A stretch of 64,000 nucleotides of DNA from CAIWHR01 sp963830485 (GCA_963830485.1 CAWHNE010000001.1:62001-126000), one strand, 5' to 3'. Positions 42,250 to 53,002 are shown, numbered from the stretch's first letter. A program made the numbers and translations. Notes: generated by a model not told the origin, from the sequence alone.

Positions 42250-43947
42250 TCAGGCCGCGACGGCCAGATATTGATGGATCAGCGCGACGACGGCCGCGCC
42301 TTCTCCGATCGCGCCTCCTACGCGCTTGACGGAGCCGGAGCGCACGTCGCCGACGGCGAACACGCCTGGCACGTTCGATTCCAGCGGAGTAGCTCCAGGC
42401 GCGAGAAGCGAGCACGCTTTGCCCGTGAGCACGAAGCCATTGGAGTCACGGGCTACGCTGCATCCTGCGAGCCAACCGGTTTCGGGATCGGCGCCGACGA
42501 AGAGGAACACATGGTGTATCGGCCGTTGATCCTCGAGCCCGGTCTGGCCATTGCGCCACGTCACTGCGTCGAGTCCGCCCGGCAGGTCGCCGTGGAGCCG
42601 CGTGAGTTGCGTGTGGGGGTGCAGCTCGATGTTCGGCGTGGCGTCGATGCGATCGATCAGATAGCGCGACATGCTGGCGGCAAGGCCCGGCCCTCGCACG
42701 AGCAGATGAACGTTGGAGGCGTGCCCGGCCAGAAACACCGCCGCCTGACCGGCCGAGTTTCCGCCGCCGACCAGGACGATTTCGGACTGCGCGCACATTC
42801 TTGCTTCGAGCGCCGAGGCCCAATACCAGACGCCGCGGCCTTCGAATTCGGCGAGACGCGGCACGTCGGGCCGGCGATAGCGCGCGCCGCTGGCGATAAC
42901 GACCGTGCGCGACCTGAGTTTGCGGCCATCGGTAAGCGCCAGCGTCAGTTCGCCGTCGGACCTCGCGCGCGTGCAGTCGAGGGCCGCGGCCTGGGCCGGA
43001 ATCAGGATCTCCGCGCCGAACTTCTGCGCCTGCACGAAGGCGCGGCCGGCGAGCGCCTGGCCGGAAATGCCGGTCGGAAAACCGAGGTAATTCTCGATGC
43101 GCGCGCTTGCGCCCGCCTGTCCGCCGAACGATCGGCAGTCGAGAACTAGGACGTGCAAGCCTTCCGAGGCGGCGTAGACGGCGGTTGCGAGGCCGGCCGG
43201 TCCGGCACCCACCACAACGACGTCGTAGAGCGCGTCCCGCGAGGCGGTGTCGAGCATCCCCAGGCAGCGTCCCAGGACCTCTTCGGACGGATCGAGCAGG
43301 ACGCTGCCGTTAGGGCAGATGACCAGGACCTGATCCCCAGCCGCACCGTACTGGGCGAACATCGTCGCGGCCGCGGTATCGTGCTTGGCGTCGACCGCGT
43401 GGTGAGGGTAGCCATTCCTCTTGAGGAAGGTCTGCAGGCGCAGCATGTCCGGTGAATGCGGCTCGCCGATCAGTACGGGGCCGCTGGCGCCGGCTTCGAT
43501 GAGCCCGACCCTGCGCAGGATCAGGGCGCGGACGATGCGCTCACCGAGATCCGCCTCGGCGATGATCAGCGCACGCAACTGTTCCGGGGGCACCAGAAGT
43601 GTTTCGACGTCCGTTTCGGCGTGCCCGTCCACCAGGGCGTGGCGCCCGGAGAGCTGGGCGACCTCACCGAGAAACTGGCCCGGGCCCTGCTTCGCGATAG
43701 GTACGACGCTGCCAAGGCCATCGCGCTGACTGCTGACGGTCGTGCCCTTCAGCACGACGAACATGCCCGGTGCCGGCTCGCCCGCAGCGACCAGGCGCTC
43801 GCCGCGCTTGTAGCGCCGCACCTGGCCGAAGCGACGGATGCGCGCGAGATCCGCATCGGTCAGCACCGGAAACATCTGGTGGCGCCGGCTCGCCAGCGTG
43901 TCCGGCAGAGTGTCAACTGCCATGGGACCAGAGTTGGTCGAGGTCAT
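42250..43947 (-). CDS. Cyclic-nucleotide-binding / thioredoxin-reductase-like flavoprotein
   Basis: A 565-residue three-domain protein. About residues 20-140 are a CRP-like cyclic-nucleotide-binding domain (GERLVAAGEPAPGMFVVLKG, GQFLGEVAQLSGRHALV). About 155-235 look like a thioredoxin/glutaredoxin-like domain. About 240-565 form a thioredoxin-reductase-like core: VVVGAGPAGLATAVYAA, GGQAG, VLVGGGNSAGQAAVFLA and FAVGDV. The CxxC redox pair of true thioredoxin reductase is missing: YWASALEARMC stands where the CATC motif is expected. The start is uncertain between the ATGs at 43947 and 43923. It is the first gene of an operon with the UBP and MFS genes. Confidence 0.87.
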   Translation of the reverse strand: MTSTNSGPMAVDTLPDTLASRRHQMFPVLTDADLARIRRFGQVRRYKRGERLVAAGEPAPGMFVVLKGTTVSSQRDGLGSVVPIAKQGPGQFLGEVAQLSGRHALVDGHAETDVETLLVPPEQLRALIIAEADLGERIVRALILRRVGLIEAGASGPVLIGEPHSPDMLRLQTFLKRNGYPHHAVDAKHDTAAATMFAQYGAAGDQVLVICPNGSVLLDPSEEVLGRCLGMLDTASRDALYDVVVVGAGPAGLATAVYAASEGLHVLVLDCRSFGGQAGASARIENYLGFPTGISGQALAGRAFVQAQKFGAEILIPAQAAALDCTRARSDGELTLALTDGRKLRSRTVVIASGARYRRPDVPRLAEFEGRGVWYWASALEARMCAQSEIVLVGGGNSAGQAAVFLAGHASNVHLLVRGPGLAASMSRYLIDRIDATPNIELHPHTQLTRLHGDLPGGLDAVTWRNGQTGLEDQRPIHHVFLFVGADPETGWLAGCSVARDSNGFVLTGKACSLLAPGATPLESNVPGVFAVGDVRSGSVKRVGGAIGEGAAVVALIHQYLAVAA

Positions 43948-44159
43948 GTTTGGAAAAACCGGTGAGCGTATACCCAAGTCTATTCTAGGCCAAGCAGCAT
44001 GGCTGCCGGCTTTGGTGTTTCGTCTCGCTCCCGATGCGGCTGCGGACTCGCGGAACCGGCCACGAGTGTGTGCGAGCGCAAGGTTGCAGCGTCTTGATCG
44101 CGGACGTCTATAATCGTTGCCAAGACGCCGTTTTGCGGCGCTCCGTGGAGGAGGTACCC
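43948..44159 (+). promoter_or_regulatory. Divergent promoter region of the flavoprotein operon and the sugar ABC operon
   Basis: A good -10 box TATAAT lies at 44109-44114, with TTGCAG 19 nt upstream as a possible -35. ggaggagg stands before the ATG at 44160. The minus-strand promoter could not be placed. Confidence 0.5.
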
Positions 44160-45431
44160 ATGTCAACGTTCGTTCGGTACGCCGGCCTGGTCGCCGCCAC
44201 GCTTCTGTCGTTCACCTCCAGTATCGCCGCGGCCGGCGAGATTCGCGTCGCCTGCTACTCCGACGGAAACGAATGCGAGGTGACGCAGGACCTCGCCAAG
44301 CGTTTCGAGGCGCAGAACGCGGATGTCAAAGTCGCAATCGACAAGGTGCCGTACAAGGCGATCCTCGAGCAGCTTCCGGTGCAGCTCGCGGCCGGCGAGG
44401 GTCCCGACATCGCTCGCGTCACCGATCTCGGCGGTCTGTCCAAGTATTACCTCGACATCACGCCCTATGTGAAGGATCCGAAATACTGGGAGGCGAACTT
44501 CGGTCAGACGCTCGCCTGGATGCGCGCGACCCCCGGTGACAAGGGCATCTACGGAATGATGACGCAGTTGACGGTCACCGGCCCATACGTCAACAAGACG
44601 CTATTCGAGCAGGCGAACGTTCCGCTCCCGGGCCCGCAAGCGACCTGGGACCAGTGGGCGGAAGCGACCCGCAAGGTGGCGAAGGCGACGCAGGTTCCGT
44701 TCGCGATGGCCTGGGATCGCAGTGGCCACCGCTTCGCGGGTCCGGCGATCAGCATGGGCGCGAAGTACTTCGACGCGGCGGGGAACCTCGTCGTCGACGA
44801 TGGCTACAAGGCCATGGCCAGGAAGTTCTACGATTGGAATCGCGACGGCACGATGCCGAAGGAAGTGTGGGGTGGCGTCGGCGGCGCGACCTATCGCGAT
44901 GCATTCGAGGAATTCGCGAATGGCCGCGTCGTGCTGTACCTGTCGGGAAGCTGGCAGACGCGGCGCATGGACACGCAAATCGGCAAGAATTTCGATTGGA
45001 TCGTCATCCCGAATCCCTGCGGTCCGGCGACCTGCACAGGCATCCCCGGCGGCGCCGCGTTCGTCGCATTGAAGCGGACCAAGAATCCGAAGGACGTCGG
45101 CCGCTTCCTCGACTATCTCGCGAGCGAGCCCGTGTATGCCGAATACATGGTACGCACGGAGAACATTCCCGCGCATGCGGGCGTCGCCAGGAAGGGGCTC
45201 GACTACAAGCTTTCCCCCTCCGCGAAGGCGGCGATCAATGCCTTCGTGGGCGAGGTGCCGAAGCTTTCGCCCGTGGCCTATCAGATCCAGGGCTATCGGC
45301 TCAACCGCGCGATCTTCAATCCGACCGCGGCGCGGCTCGGGCAGGCCATCGCGGGGGAGATGTCGCTCGATGATGCGCTGAAGCGGATCAGCGCGGATGT
45401 GGACGAACAGGTCAAGGCCGCGACGAAGTAG
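44160..45431 (+). CDS. Sugar ABC transporter, periplasmic substrate-binding protein
   Basis: A 423-residue family-1 extracellular solute-binding protein. The signal peptide covers about residues 1-24 (GLVAATLLSFTSSIAAAG). The mature part starts EIRVACYSDGNECEVTQDL, a typical family-1 start, and continues with a two-lobe fold (GPDIARVTDLGGLSKYYLD, FANGRVVLYLSGSWQTRR). It should bind an oligosaccharide or glycoside and deliver it to the two permeases encoded next. The ATG has a ggaggaggta site. It is the first gene of a five-gene operon ending in a GH31 enzyme. Confidence 0.93.
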   Translation: MSTFVRYAGLVAATLLSFTSSIAAAGEIRVACYSDGNECEVTQDLAKRFEAQNADVKVAIDKVPYKAILEQLPVQLAAGEGPDIARVTDLGGLSKYYLDITPYVKDPKYWEANFGQTLAWMRATPGDKGIYGMMTQLTVTGPYVNKTLFEQANVPLPGPQATWDQWAEATRKVAKATQVPFAMAWDRSGHRFAGPAISMGAKYFDAAGNLVVDDGYKAMARKFYDWNRDGTMPKEVWGGVGGATYRDAFEEFANGRVVLYLSGSWQTRRMDTQIGKNFDWIVIPNPCGPATCTGIPGGAAFVALKRTKNPKDVGRFLDYLASEPVYAEYMVRTENIPAHAGVARKGLDYKLSPSAKAAINAFVGEVPKLSPVAYQIQGYRLNRAIFNPTAARLGQAIAGEMSLDDALKRISADVDEQVKAATK

Positions 45432-45464
45432 CTTGGCGCGGCGGCGCTTCGTCGGAGTGTTCCT

Positions 45465-46487
45465 GTGAGTACCGCGCGCCATCCAGTGTCGGAGGTGCCG
45501 GCCGCGGTCGCGCGCGCGGCACTCGATCTGATCGACGCGCCGATGCGGGCGCTGCAGCGCGTCGTGGGCGTTCCGCGGATCGCCTGGATGTTCGTTGGGC
45601 CCAATCTCGTCATCCTCGGGCTCTTCACGTTCCTTCCGATCGTGGTCAACTTCTTCTTCGCGTTCACCGGTGGCGTCGAGCTCTATCCTTGGCGCCGTCC
45701 GGTCACTGGACTCGAGAATCTCGGCACGCTGTTCGACTGCGAGAATTTTCTCGATCCCTCGACGTGCCGAAAGGACCTGTTCTGGCGCTCGATCTACAAC
45801 ACTGCGTCGTTCGCCGTTCTGCAGGTGGGATTGATGGTCGCCTTCGCGCTCGTCACCGCGCTGGTACTGAATCGCAAGATCGCGGGGCGCGGCTTTTTCC
45901 GCGGCGTGTTCTTCTATCCGGTGCTTCTGTCTCCGGTAGTGGTCGCGCTGATCTGGAAGTGGGTGCTGCAACGCGAGGGCGTGCTGAACGCCGTGCTCGC
46001 CAGTGCCGGCGCGTCGCCGGTCGGCTGGCTCTCCGATGCGCACTGGGCGTTCTTCTGGTGCGTCTTCGTGAGCATCTGGGCACACATGGGCTTCTACACG
46101 CTAATCCTGCTCGCGGGCTTGCAGGCGATTCCGGGGGACCTCTACGAGGCGGCGGAGATGGACGGCGCCTCGCCCTGGCGGCGCTTTTCGCGGATCACGC
46201 TGCCGCTCCTGATGCCGAATCTCATCGTCGTCCTGATCCTCGGATTGATTCGCGCGGTGCAGATCTTCGACGAGGTGTTCGTGCTGACGGGCGGCGGCCC
46301 GGGCTCGGCGACGACCTTCATCGTGCAGTTCATCTACCAGACCGCGTTCGCCGAGGCAATCCACCAATACGGGCTCGCAGCCGCGGCGTCGCTGGTGCTC
46401 GCGGTCTCGCTCCTGGTGCTGACGCTGATTCAGCTGCGCCTCACGCGCCGGAATCTGGCGGGGCAGGGAGGCCGCGACGATGGTTAG
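45465..46487 (+). CDS. Sugar ABC transporter permease (MalF-like)
   Basis: A 340-residue inner-membrane permease with about six helices (first at about residues 43-65, IAWMFVGPNLVILGLFTFLP). The ABC-coupling loop EAAEMDGASPWRRFSRITLP is the EAA motif that touches the ATPase. It starts with GTG at 45465 after gtcggag. It follows the binding protein after 33 bp, and its end overlaps the next permease by 8 bp. The pair is of the MalF/MalG (UgpA/E) type used for oligosaccharides. Confidence 0.93.
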   Translation: MSTARHPVSEVPAAVARAALDLIDAPMRALQRVVGVPRIAWMFVGPNLVILGLFTFLPIVVNFFFAFTGGVELYPWRRPVTGLENLGTLFDCENFLDPSTCRKDLFWRSIYNTASFAVLQVGLMVAFALVTALVLNRKIAGRGFFRGVFFYPVLLSPVVVALIWKWVLQREGVLNAVLASAGASPVGWLSDAHWAFFWCVFVSIWAHMGFYTLILLAGLQAIPGDLYEAAEMDGASPWRRFSRITLPLLMPNLIVVLILGLIRAVQIFDEVFVLTGGGPGSATTFIVQFIYQTAFAEAIHQYGLAAAASLVLAVSLLVLTLIQLRLTRRNLAGQGGRDDG

Positions 46488-47532
46488 TCTCCGCACGCTG
46501 CTGACCCTCCGACGCGGCCGTCCGCGGCCGGACTGGACCGACTGGTTCTCTTACGGCTATCTGTTGTTCGGATTGGCGCTGATGTTCGGGCCCGTGCTGT
46601 GGCTCCTGCTGTCGTCGTTCAAGAGTCCGGCTGCGCTCACCGAATTCCCCCCGCAGCTTCTGCCCTACGGCCAGAAGAGCGTCGCGGTGGCAGGACACGA
46701 GCGCCCGCTGCCGCTCTATCGCGTGACTTTGCCGGACGGGTCGGCGCGCGAGCTCGCGGAAGTGCGGCGCATCGGCATCCAGGCGACGCTCGTCGATCCC
46801 GCCGCCCCCGAGCAGGAGTACAAGGTCAACATCCGCGACCGCAAGCCGGTGCGCGAATTTGCGCTCGCGCTGTCGAACTATACGGAGATCTTCGGCAAGT
46901 TCGCTTTCGCCACATTCCTGTGGAACAGCGTATTCATCACCGTTGTTGCGACGCTGATCACGCTGGTCTTCAACGCCATGGCGGCCTTCGCGCTGTCGAA
47001 ATATCGCTTCACCGGCCGCAACGCCGTGTTCCTGCTGATCATCTCGACCTTGATGATCCCGCCGACGATCATCCTGGTGCCGAACTTCCTCGTAGTCTCG
47101 GAACTGGGTCTGCTGAACAGCCTTTGGGGCGTGATCTGGCCCGCCGTGGCGACGCCGACCGGCGTCTTCCTCCTTCGCCAGTACATGCTGACGATCCCGG
47201 ACGAGCTGATCGAGGCGGCACGGATGGACAACGCGAGCGAGTGGCGGATCTTCTGGCGGATCATTCTGCCCCTTTCCGCGCCCGCACTTGCGGTGCTCGC
47301 GATCTTCTCGGTGATGTGGCGCTGGAACGACTTCCTCTGGCCGCTGATCGTGCTTTCGAACACCGAGAAGTTCACGCTGCAGCTCGCACTCAACGCGTTC
47401 CAGGGCGAGCTCACGACCGAGTGGCACTATCTGCTCGCGATGACGGTGATCACGCTCCTGCCGATCACGCTGGTCTTCGCGTTCCTGCAGCGACACATCA
47501 CGACCGGCATCGCCGCGAGCGGCATCAAGTAG
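46480..47532 (+). CDS. Sugar ABC transporter permease (MalG-like) with periplasmic insertion
   Basis: A 350-residue permease with the EAA loop EAARMDNASEWRIFWRIILP. The first helix is at about residues 25-47. Between helices 1 and 2 is a large polar insertion of about 75 residues (residues 55-130) that would lie in the periplasm and contains QKSVAVAGHERPLPLYRVTL and TLVDPAAPEQEYKVNIRD. Most MalG-type permeases have only a short loop here. The insertion may touch the binding protein or the sugar. It overlaps the first permease by 8 bp and precedes the ATPase by 15 bp. Confidence 0.93.
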   Translation: MVSLRTLLTLRRGRPRPDWTDWFSYGYLLFGLALMFGPVLWLLLSSFKSPAALTEFPPQLLPYGQKSVAVAGHERPLPLYRVTLPDGSARELAEVRRIGIQATLVDPAAPEQEYKVNIRDRKPVREFALALSNYTEIFGKFAFATFLWNSVFITVVATLITLVFNAMAAFALSKYRFTGRNAVFLLIISTLMIPPTIILVPNFLVVSELGLLNSLWGVIWPAVATPTGVFLLRQYMLTIPDELIEAARMDNASEWRIFWRIILPLSAPALAVLAIFSVMWRWNDFLWPLIVLSNTEKFTLQLALNAFQGELTTEWHYLLAMTVITLLPITLVFAFLQRHITTGIAASGIK

Positions 47533-47547
47533 AGAGGCCCAACGACC

Positions 47548-48663
<1,116 letters not shown>

Positions 48664-48665
48664 CG

Positions 48666-51026
48666 ATGCAGCCGCTCGTTCATGCGAGATTTGTCGGCCC
48701 CGTCGGCGATTCCGTTCGCTTCGAGCTCGATTCCGGCTGGCAGTGCCGCCTGCATGTGCTCGCGGAGGACATGGTCCGTGTGCTGCTGGTACGCAATGGC
48801 GAGCCGAGGGAGCCCCGGACATGGATGATCGCGCCGGGCGGCGTCGACGTCCCGTGGGAGGGTCGCGATCGCCTCGACGCGGGCGGTTTTGCGCTGCCGC
48901 AATTCGCGCTCGACGCGAACGATCGGGTAGTCAAGCTCACGACGGGATCAATCTCGGTGGCGGTGACCTTGCGGCCGTTCGGTCTGCGCTGGAGCGCGCA
49001 GGGCAGGACGTTTGCAAGCGATCGAACGACCTCCGCCTACCACTGGAGCGAGCGCACCAAGCTCATCCGTCACTGCATGGCGCGCGAGCGCTCCGATCGG
49101 TACTTCGGCCTGGGAGACAAGACCGGACCGCTCGACAAGCACGGGCGCCGGCTGCGGACGCTCGCGCTCGACGCGCTGGGATATGACGCGGAAACCTCCG
49201 ATCCGCTGTACAAGCACTGGCCGTTCATGATCGGGCGGGACGAGGCATCCGGGATTGCCTACGGTCTCTTCTACGACACCTTTGCGCCGGCGACCTTCGA
49301 TCTGGGTTGTGAGTACGACAACTATCACGGCTTCTACCGTCACGTCGAGATCGACGACGGCGATCTCGACTATTACCTGTTCGTCGGCCCGCGGATCCGT
49401 GATGTCGTCCGCACGTTCACCGAGCTGACCGGACGCATGGCGTTCGGGCCGCGCTGGAGCCTGGGTTACGCCAACACTGCAATGAGCCTGACCGACGCGG
49501 CGGATGCACAGGCGAGGCTCGCGGAGTTCGTCGATCGCGTCGCGCAACACGACATCCCGCTCTCCGCGTTTCATTTCGGATCGGGCTACACGAGCATCGG
49601 CAAGCGTCGCTACGTGTTCACGTGGAACCGGGACAAGTTTCGCGAACCGCGGGCTGCGATCGAGCGGTTCAAGCAGTTGGGAGCGCGCGTGGTCGTCAAT
49701 CTCAAGCCTTGCCTGCTCGACGATCATCCGGAGTTCTCCCAGGTGGCCGCGCGTGGCGCGTTCGTCAACCATGCGGATAGCGGCGCACCCTGCATCGGCC
49801 AATTCTGGGACGGCGAGGGAGCGCAGGTCGATTTCACCCATCCCGAGGGCATCGCGTGGTGGCAGGAGGGCTTGCGCCGACAAGTCCTCGACTACGGCAT
49901 CGACGCCGGCTGGAACGACAACAACGAATACGAAATCTGGGACGACGACGGCGTGTCGCACGGCTTCGGCCGGTCGATCTCGATACAGCGTTCGCGTCCG
50001 CTGCAGCCGCTACTGATGACGCGCGCAACCGCGGAGGCGCAGGCCGCGCATCGCGCCGGCGAGCGTGTGTACACCGTGACACGTGCGGGCCCACCCGGCA
50101 TCCAGCGCTATGCACAGACGTGGTCCGGCGACAACACGACGAGCTGGCACACGCTGCGCTGGAACCTCAGGATGGGCCTCACGATGAGTCTGTCCGGCAT
50201 GTTCAACACCGGTCACGACGTCGGCGGCTTCGCGGGACCCGTTCCCGATGCAGAGCTGCTGATCCGCTGGGTGCAGAACGGCGTGTTCAGCCCGCGCTTC
50301 ATCATGAACTCGTGGAAGGCCGACGGCCGGACGAATACGCCATGGCTCCATCGTGCGGCGCTTCCGATCATCCGCGACTGGATACGGTTGCGGTACCGCC
50401 TGATGCCGTACCTCTACTCGCTTTACTGGCGCGCGTCGCAATTCGGCGAGCCGATCCTGCGTCCGGTATTCTACGAATTCGAGCGCGATCCGCTCGCGTT
50501 CGAGGACTGCGACGACTTCCTGTTCGGTCCCAATCTGCTCGTCGCGTCAGTGGTCGAGCCGGGACAACGTGTGCGGCGCGTCTACTTGCCGCGTGGGCCC
50601 AGCGATTGGCTGGACTTCTGGACCGGCCAGCGCCATCGTGCGGGCACGGCCGTCGACTTGGCGGCGCCGCTCGATCGCATTCCCTTGTTGGTTCCTGCCG
50701 GAGGGATCATCCCGACCACCGACTCCGCGGACATGCGTCGAAAGCACGATGAACCCTCGCGCGCGCTGCGAATCTACCCGGGTAGAGGTTCAGGCGCGAG
50801 CTCCTTTACGCTGTACGAGGACGATGGCCATACGCTCGCGTTTCTCGGCGGCGATTTCGCGCGGGTCGAGATCGAACTGGACTGGACGCCGAAACGGATG
50901 CGCATTCGAGCACGCCGGACGGGCCCGTTTCGACTTCCCTACGGGACGATGCGGGTGACGCTGCCACCCGGTGAATCGCGCCGGCTGGATGCGACGGGTG
51001 AGGGGATTGAACTCGTCGCGCCGTGA
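48666..51026 (+). CDS. Glycoside hydrolase family 31 (alpha-glucosidase/alpha-xylosidase type)
   Basis: A 786-residue retaining glycosidase. The catalytic nucleophile is Asp418 in GWNDNNEYEIW, and the acid/base is Asp489 in WSGDNTTSWH. RYFGLGDKTGPLDKHGRRL and DNYHGFYRHVE belong to the N-terminal beta-domain, and the C-terminal part contains the expected beta-sandwich. There is no signal peptide, so it acts in the cytosol on what the ABC importer brings in. GH31 covers alpha-glucosidases, alpha-xylosidases and others, and the exact linkage is not decided. It begins 2 bp after the ATPase, so it is clearly part of the operon. Confidence 0.93.
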   Translation: MQPLVHARFVGPVGDSVRFELDSGWQCRLHVLAEDMVRVLLVRNGEPREPRTWMIAPGGVDVPWEGRDRLDAGGFALPQFALDANDRVVKLTTGSISVAVTLRPFGLRWSAQGRTFASDRTTSAYHWSERTKLIRHCMARERSDRYFGLGDKTGPLDKHGRRLRTLALDALGYDAETSDPLYKHWPFMIGRDEASGIAYGLFYDTFAPATFDLGCEYDNYHGFYRHVEIDDGDLDYYLFVGPRIRDVVRTFTELTGRMAFGPRWSLGYANTAMSLTDAADAQARLAEFVDRVAQHDIPLSAFHFGSGYTSIGKRRYVFTWNRDKFREPRAAIERFKQLGARVVVNLKPCLLDDHPEFSQVAARGAFVNHADSGAPCIGQFWDGEGAQVDFTHPEGIAWWQEGLRRQVLDYGIDAGWNDNNEYEIWDDDGVSHGFGRSISIQRSRPLQPLLMTRATAEAQAAHRAGERVYTVTRAGPPGIQRYAQTWSGDNTTSWHTLRWNLRMGLTMSLSGMFNTGHDVGGFAGPVPDAELLIRWVQNGVFSPRFIMNSWKADGRTNTPWLHRAALPIIRDWIRLRYRLMPYLYSLYWRASQFGEPILRPVFYEFERDPLAFEDCDDFLFGPNLLVASVVEPGQRVRRVYLPRGPSDWLDFWTGQRHRAGTAVDLAAPLDRIPLLVPAGGIIPTTDSADMRRKHDEPSRALRIYPGRGSGASSFTLYEDDGHTLAFLGGDFARVEIELDWTPKRMRIRARRTGPFRLPYGTMRVTLPPGESRRLDATGEGIELVAP

Positions 51027-51067
51027 ACGGCGCCGGATGCGCGGCGCGGTCCGAAGGCTGCGCTCCG

Positions 51068-51775
51068 CTAGAACTTCTCGACCCAGGGCCTGAGATCCAG
51101 CTCGTGCGTCCAGGCGCCGCGCGGTTGGCGGTGAAGGTGGTAGTAGGACTCGGCAATCGCGCTGGGCGGCAAGAATGAGGATGGTCCCCGCTGGTCGCGG
51201 ACGTCGCGATTGCGCTCCGATTCGATCTGCCCGTCGATGATGACGTGTGCGACATGGACCCCCTTCGGGCCGAGCTCGCGCGCCATCGATTGCGCGAGCG
51301 CTCGCAATCCGAACTTGGGTACGGCGAGGTTGGCGAAGCCCGCGCTCCCGCGCAAGGACGCCGTGGCGCCGGTGAAGAGGATCGTGCCTGCGCCGGAGGG
51401 CGCCATCAGGCGCGCCGCGGCCTGTCCGACGAGAAAGCCGCCGAAGCAGCCGATCCGCCAGCAACGCTCGAAGGATTCAGGCGCAATCTCGAGAATTCCG
51501 CCTCGTTCGTAGGTGCCGGCGTTGAATACCACGAGGCTCGGAATTCCGACCTCCCGCGCGACCGTTGCGAAGAGATTCGCGACATCGGCGGGCTTCGCGG
51601 CGTCGCAGGCTTCCATTCGGATGTCGGCGGCGCGCTCCGCGCTCCCGGCCGGTTTCAACTTCCCCGGATCTCGCGCCGCCGCGATCACCTGCATCCCGGC
51701 CTGGGCAAAGCGTTCAGTCAGAGCCCATCCCAGTCCGGGTCCTACTCCTACCACGACCGCGATTTCTCGCCCCAT
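51068..51775 (-). CDS. SDR-family protein lacking the catalytic Tyr
   Basis: A 235-residue short-chain dehydrogenase/reductase-like protein. The cofactor loop is VVGVGPGLGWAL, and NAG and the Ser-side strand FTGATASLRG are present. In the usual YxxxK motif the Lys is kept (LAVPKFGLRAL) but the Tyr is Leu. This pattern is shared by a known SDR branch, so it may act by a different mechanism or not as a dehydrogenase. It is convergent with the GH31 operon (41-bp gap). The ATG at 51775 matches the family start MGREIAVVVG. Confidence 0.83.
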   Translation of the reverse strand: MGREIAVVVGVGPGLGWALTERFAQAGMQVIAAARDPGKLKPAGSAERAADIRMEACDAAKPADVANLFATVAREVGIPSLVVFNAGTYERGGILEIAPESFERCWRIGCFGGFLVGQAAARLMAPSGAGTILFTGATASLRGSAGFANLAVPKFGLRALAQSMARELGPKGVHVAHVIIDGQIESERNRDVRDQRGPSSFLPPSAIAESYYHLHRQPRGAWTHELDLRPWVEKF

Positions 51776-51931
51776 GCCTGCTTTCCTTATATGATCGTGT
51801 CGCGCCCGAAAGTCGATACGTTACCGTACTCTGTCCGAATGAGTGGATTTCCCGCCTGAGGACCCCACCCGCGAATGCGCGCCGGCGCTCGCCGGCTCTG
51901 CCGCAGCCTTGCCACCCACTCTGGAGCGTCC

Positions 51932-53002
51932 ATGTCCGTCATTCGCTGCGCCCTGGTGCTGTCCGGTTTCCTCGTCTCGTCGCTCGCCTTCGGGGCCGCG
52001 CAACGCACGTTCGTCTCGACCGCGGGCGTCAACAATCCTGCGTGCTCGATCGGTTCGCCTTGCCGCGACTTCGCGGCGGCGGTCGCGGTGACCAGCCCGA
52101 ACGGGGAGGTCATCGTGCTCGATTCCGGCGGCTACGGCCCCGTCACAATCGCGCAGGCGGTCTCGATCATCGCGCCGCCGGGTGTCTACGCCGGGATCAG
52201 CGTATTCGCGGCGGGAGACGGCGTGACCGTCGCCGCGGGCCTGGCTGACAAGGTGACGTTGCGCGGGCTCACCATCAACGGACAGGGCGGCAATCGAGGC
52301 ATCGTCGTTGCATCGGCGGGAGAAGTTCACGTCGAGCAATGCATCGTCGCGAACCTGGCGGTGGATGGGATCCGGATCGACGGCGGCATCAGCGTGCATG
52401 TTCGGGGCACCGTGGTCCGCAGCAACGGGCGCCATGGCCTGTACGTCGCGGCGGGCGCGCCGGAGGTCCACGTCGTCGATTCGCAGTTCGCCAAGAATGC
52501 GCTACACGGCGTAATGGTCGCCGCGGGAACGCTCGACGCCGCGCGCATCGCTGCCGACGACAACGCCAGCAATGGCGTCCGGGTGCAGCCGGTCGCGGCG
52601 GTTGACGTTGCCGTGACGTTGACCGACAGCGCGCTGTCGGGAAACGGCATGACCGGTGCGGTCGCGATTCCGGACGTCGCGGGATCGATCGCGCGTCTCG
52701 CCGTGGCGCGCTCGACCAGCGCGCGCAACGGCGGCGGAGGATTCGGAACGCGTACGTTCGACCTCGGTACCGCGTTCCTCACTGTCACCGATTCGGTGGC
52801 GCTGGAGAACACTGGCAACGGCGTCATCGTCTCGGATACGAATGCGACCGGCATCGTTTTCAATTCGGCTATTGCACGCAACAAGGGGCCCGACTTCGAC
52901 CAGGGCGGCGGGTCCGTATTCCGCTCGTCCGGCAACAATGCGTTGAGCGGGCGCGGAGTCGCGGATATCACGGGGACAATCACGCCGAATCCGCTGAAGT
53001 GA
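51932..53002 (+). CDS. Secreted right-handed parallel beta-helix protein (paralog 2)
   Basis: A 356-residue exported protein, paralogous to the one at 33169. The signal peptide is at about residues 1-22 (CALVLSGFLVSSLAFGA). The mature part starts AQRTFVSTAGVNNPACSIGS and repeats beta-helix coils (GIVVASAGEVHVEQC, GISVHVRGTVVRSNGRHGLY). The conserved front part (VLDSGGYGPVTIAQ, GVYAGISVFAAGDGV) is much more alike between the paralogs than the rear coils. There is no catalytic motif. The ATG at 51932 follows ctggagcgtcc. It is divergent from the SDR gene at 51068. Confidence 0.85.
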   Translation: MSVIRCALVLSGFLVSSLAFGAAQRTFVSTAGVNNPACSIGSPCRDFAAAVAVTSPNGEVIVLDSGGYGPVTIAQAVSIIAPPGVYAGISVFAAGDGVTVAAGLADKVTLRGLTINGQGGNRGIVVASAGEVHVEQCIVANLAVDGIRIDGGISVHVRGTVVRSNGRHGLYVAAGAPEVHVVDSQFAKNALHGVMVAAGTLDAARIAADDNASNGVRVQPVAAVDVAVTLTDSALSGNGMTGAVAIPDVAGSIARLAVARSTSARNGGGGFGTRTFDLGTAFLTVTDSVALENTGNGVIVSDTNATGIVFNSAIARNKGPDFDQGGGSVFRSSGNNALSGRGVADITGTITPNPLK

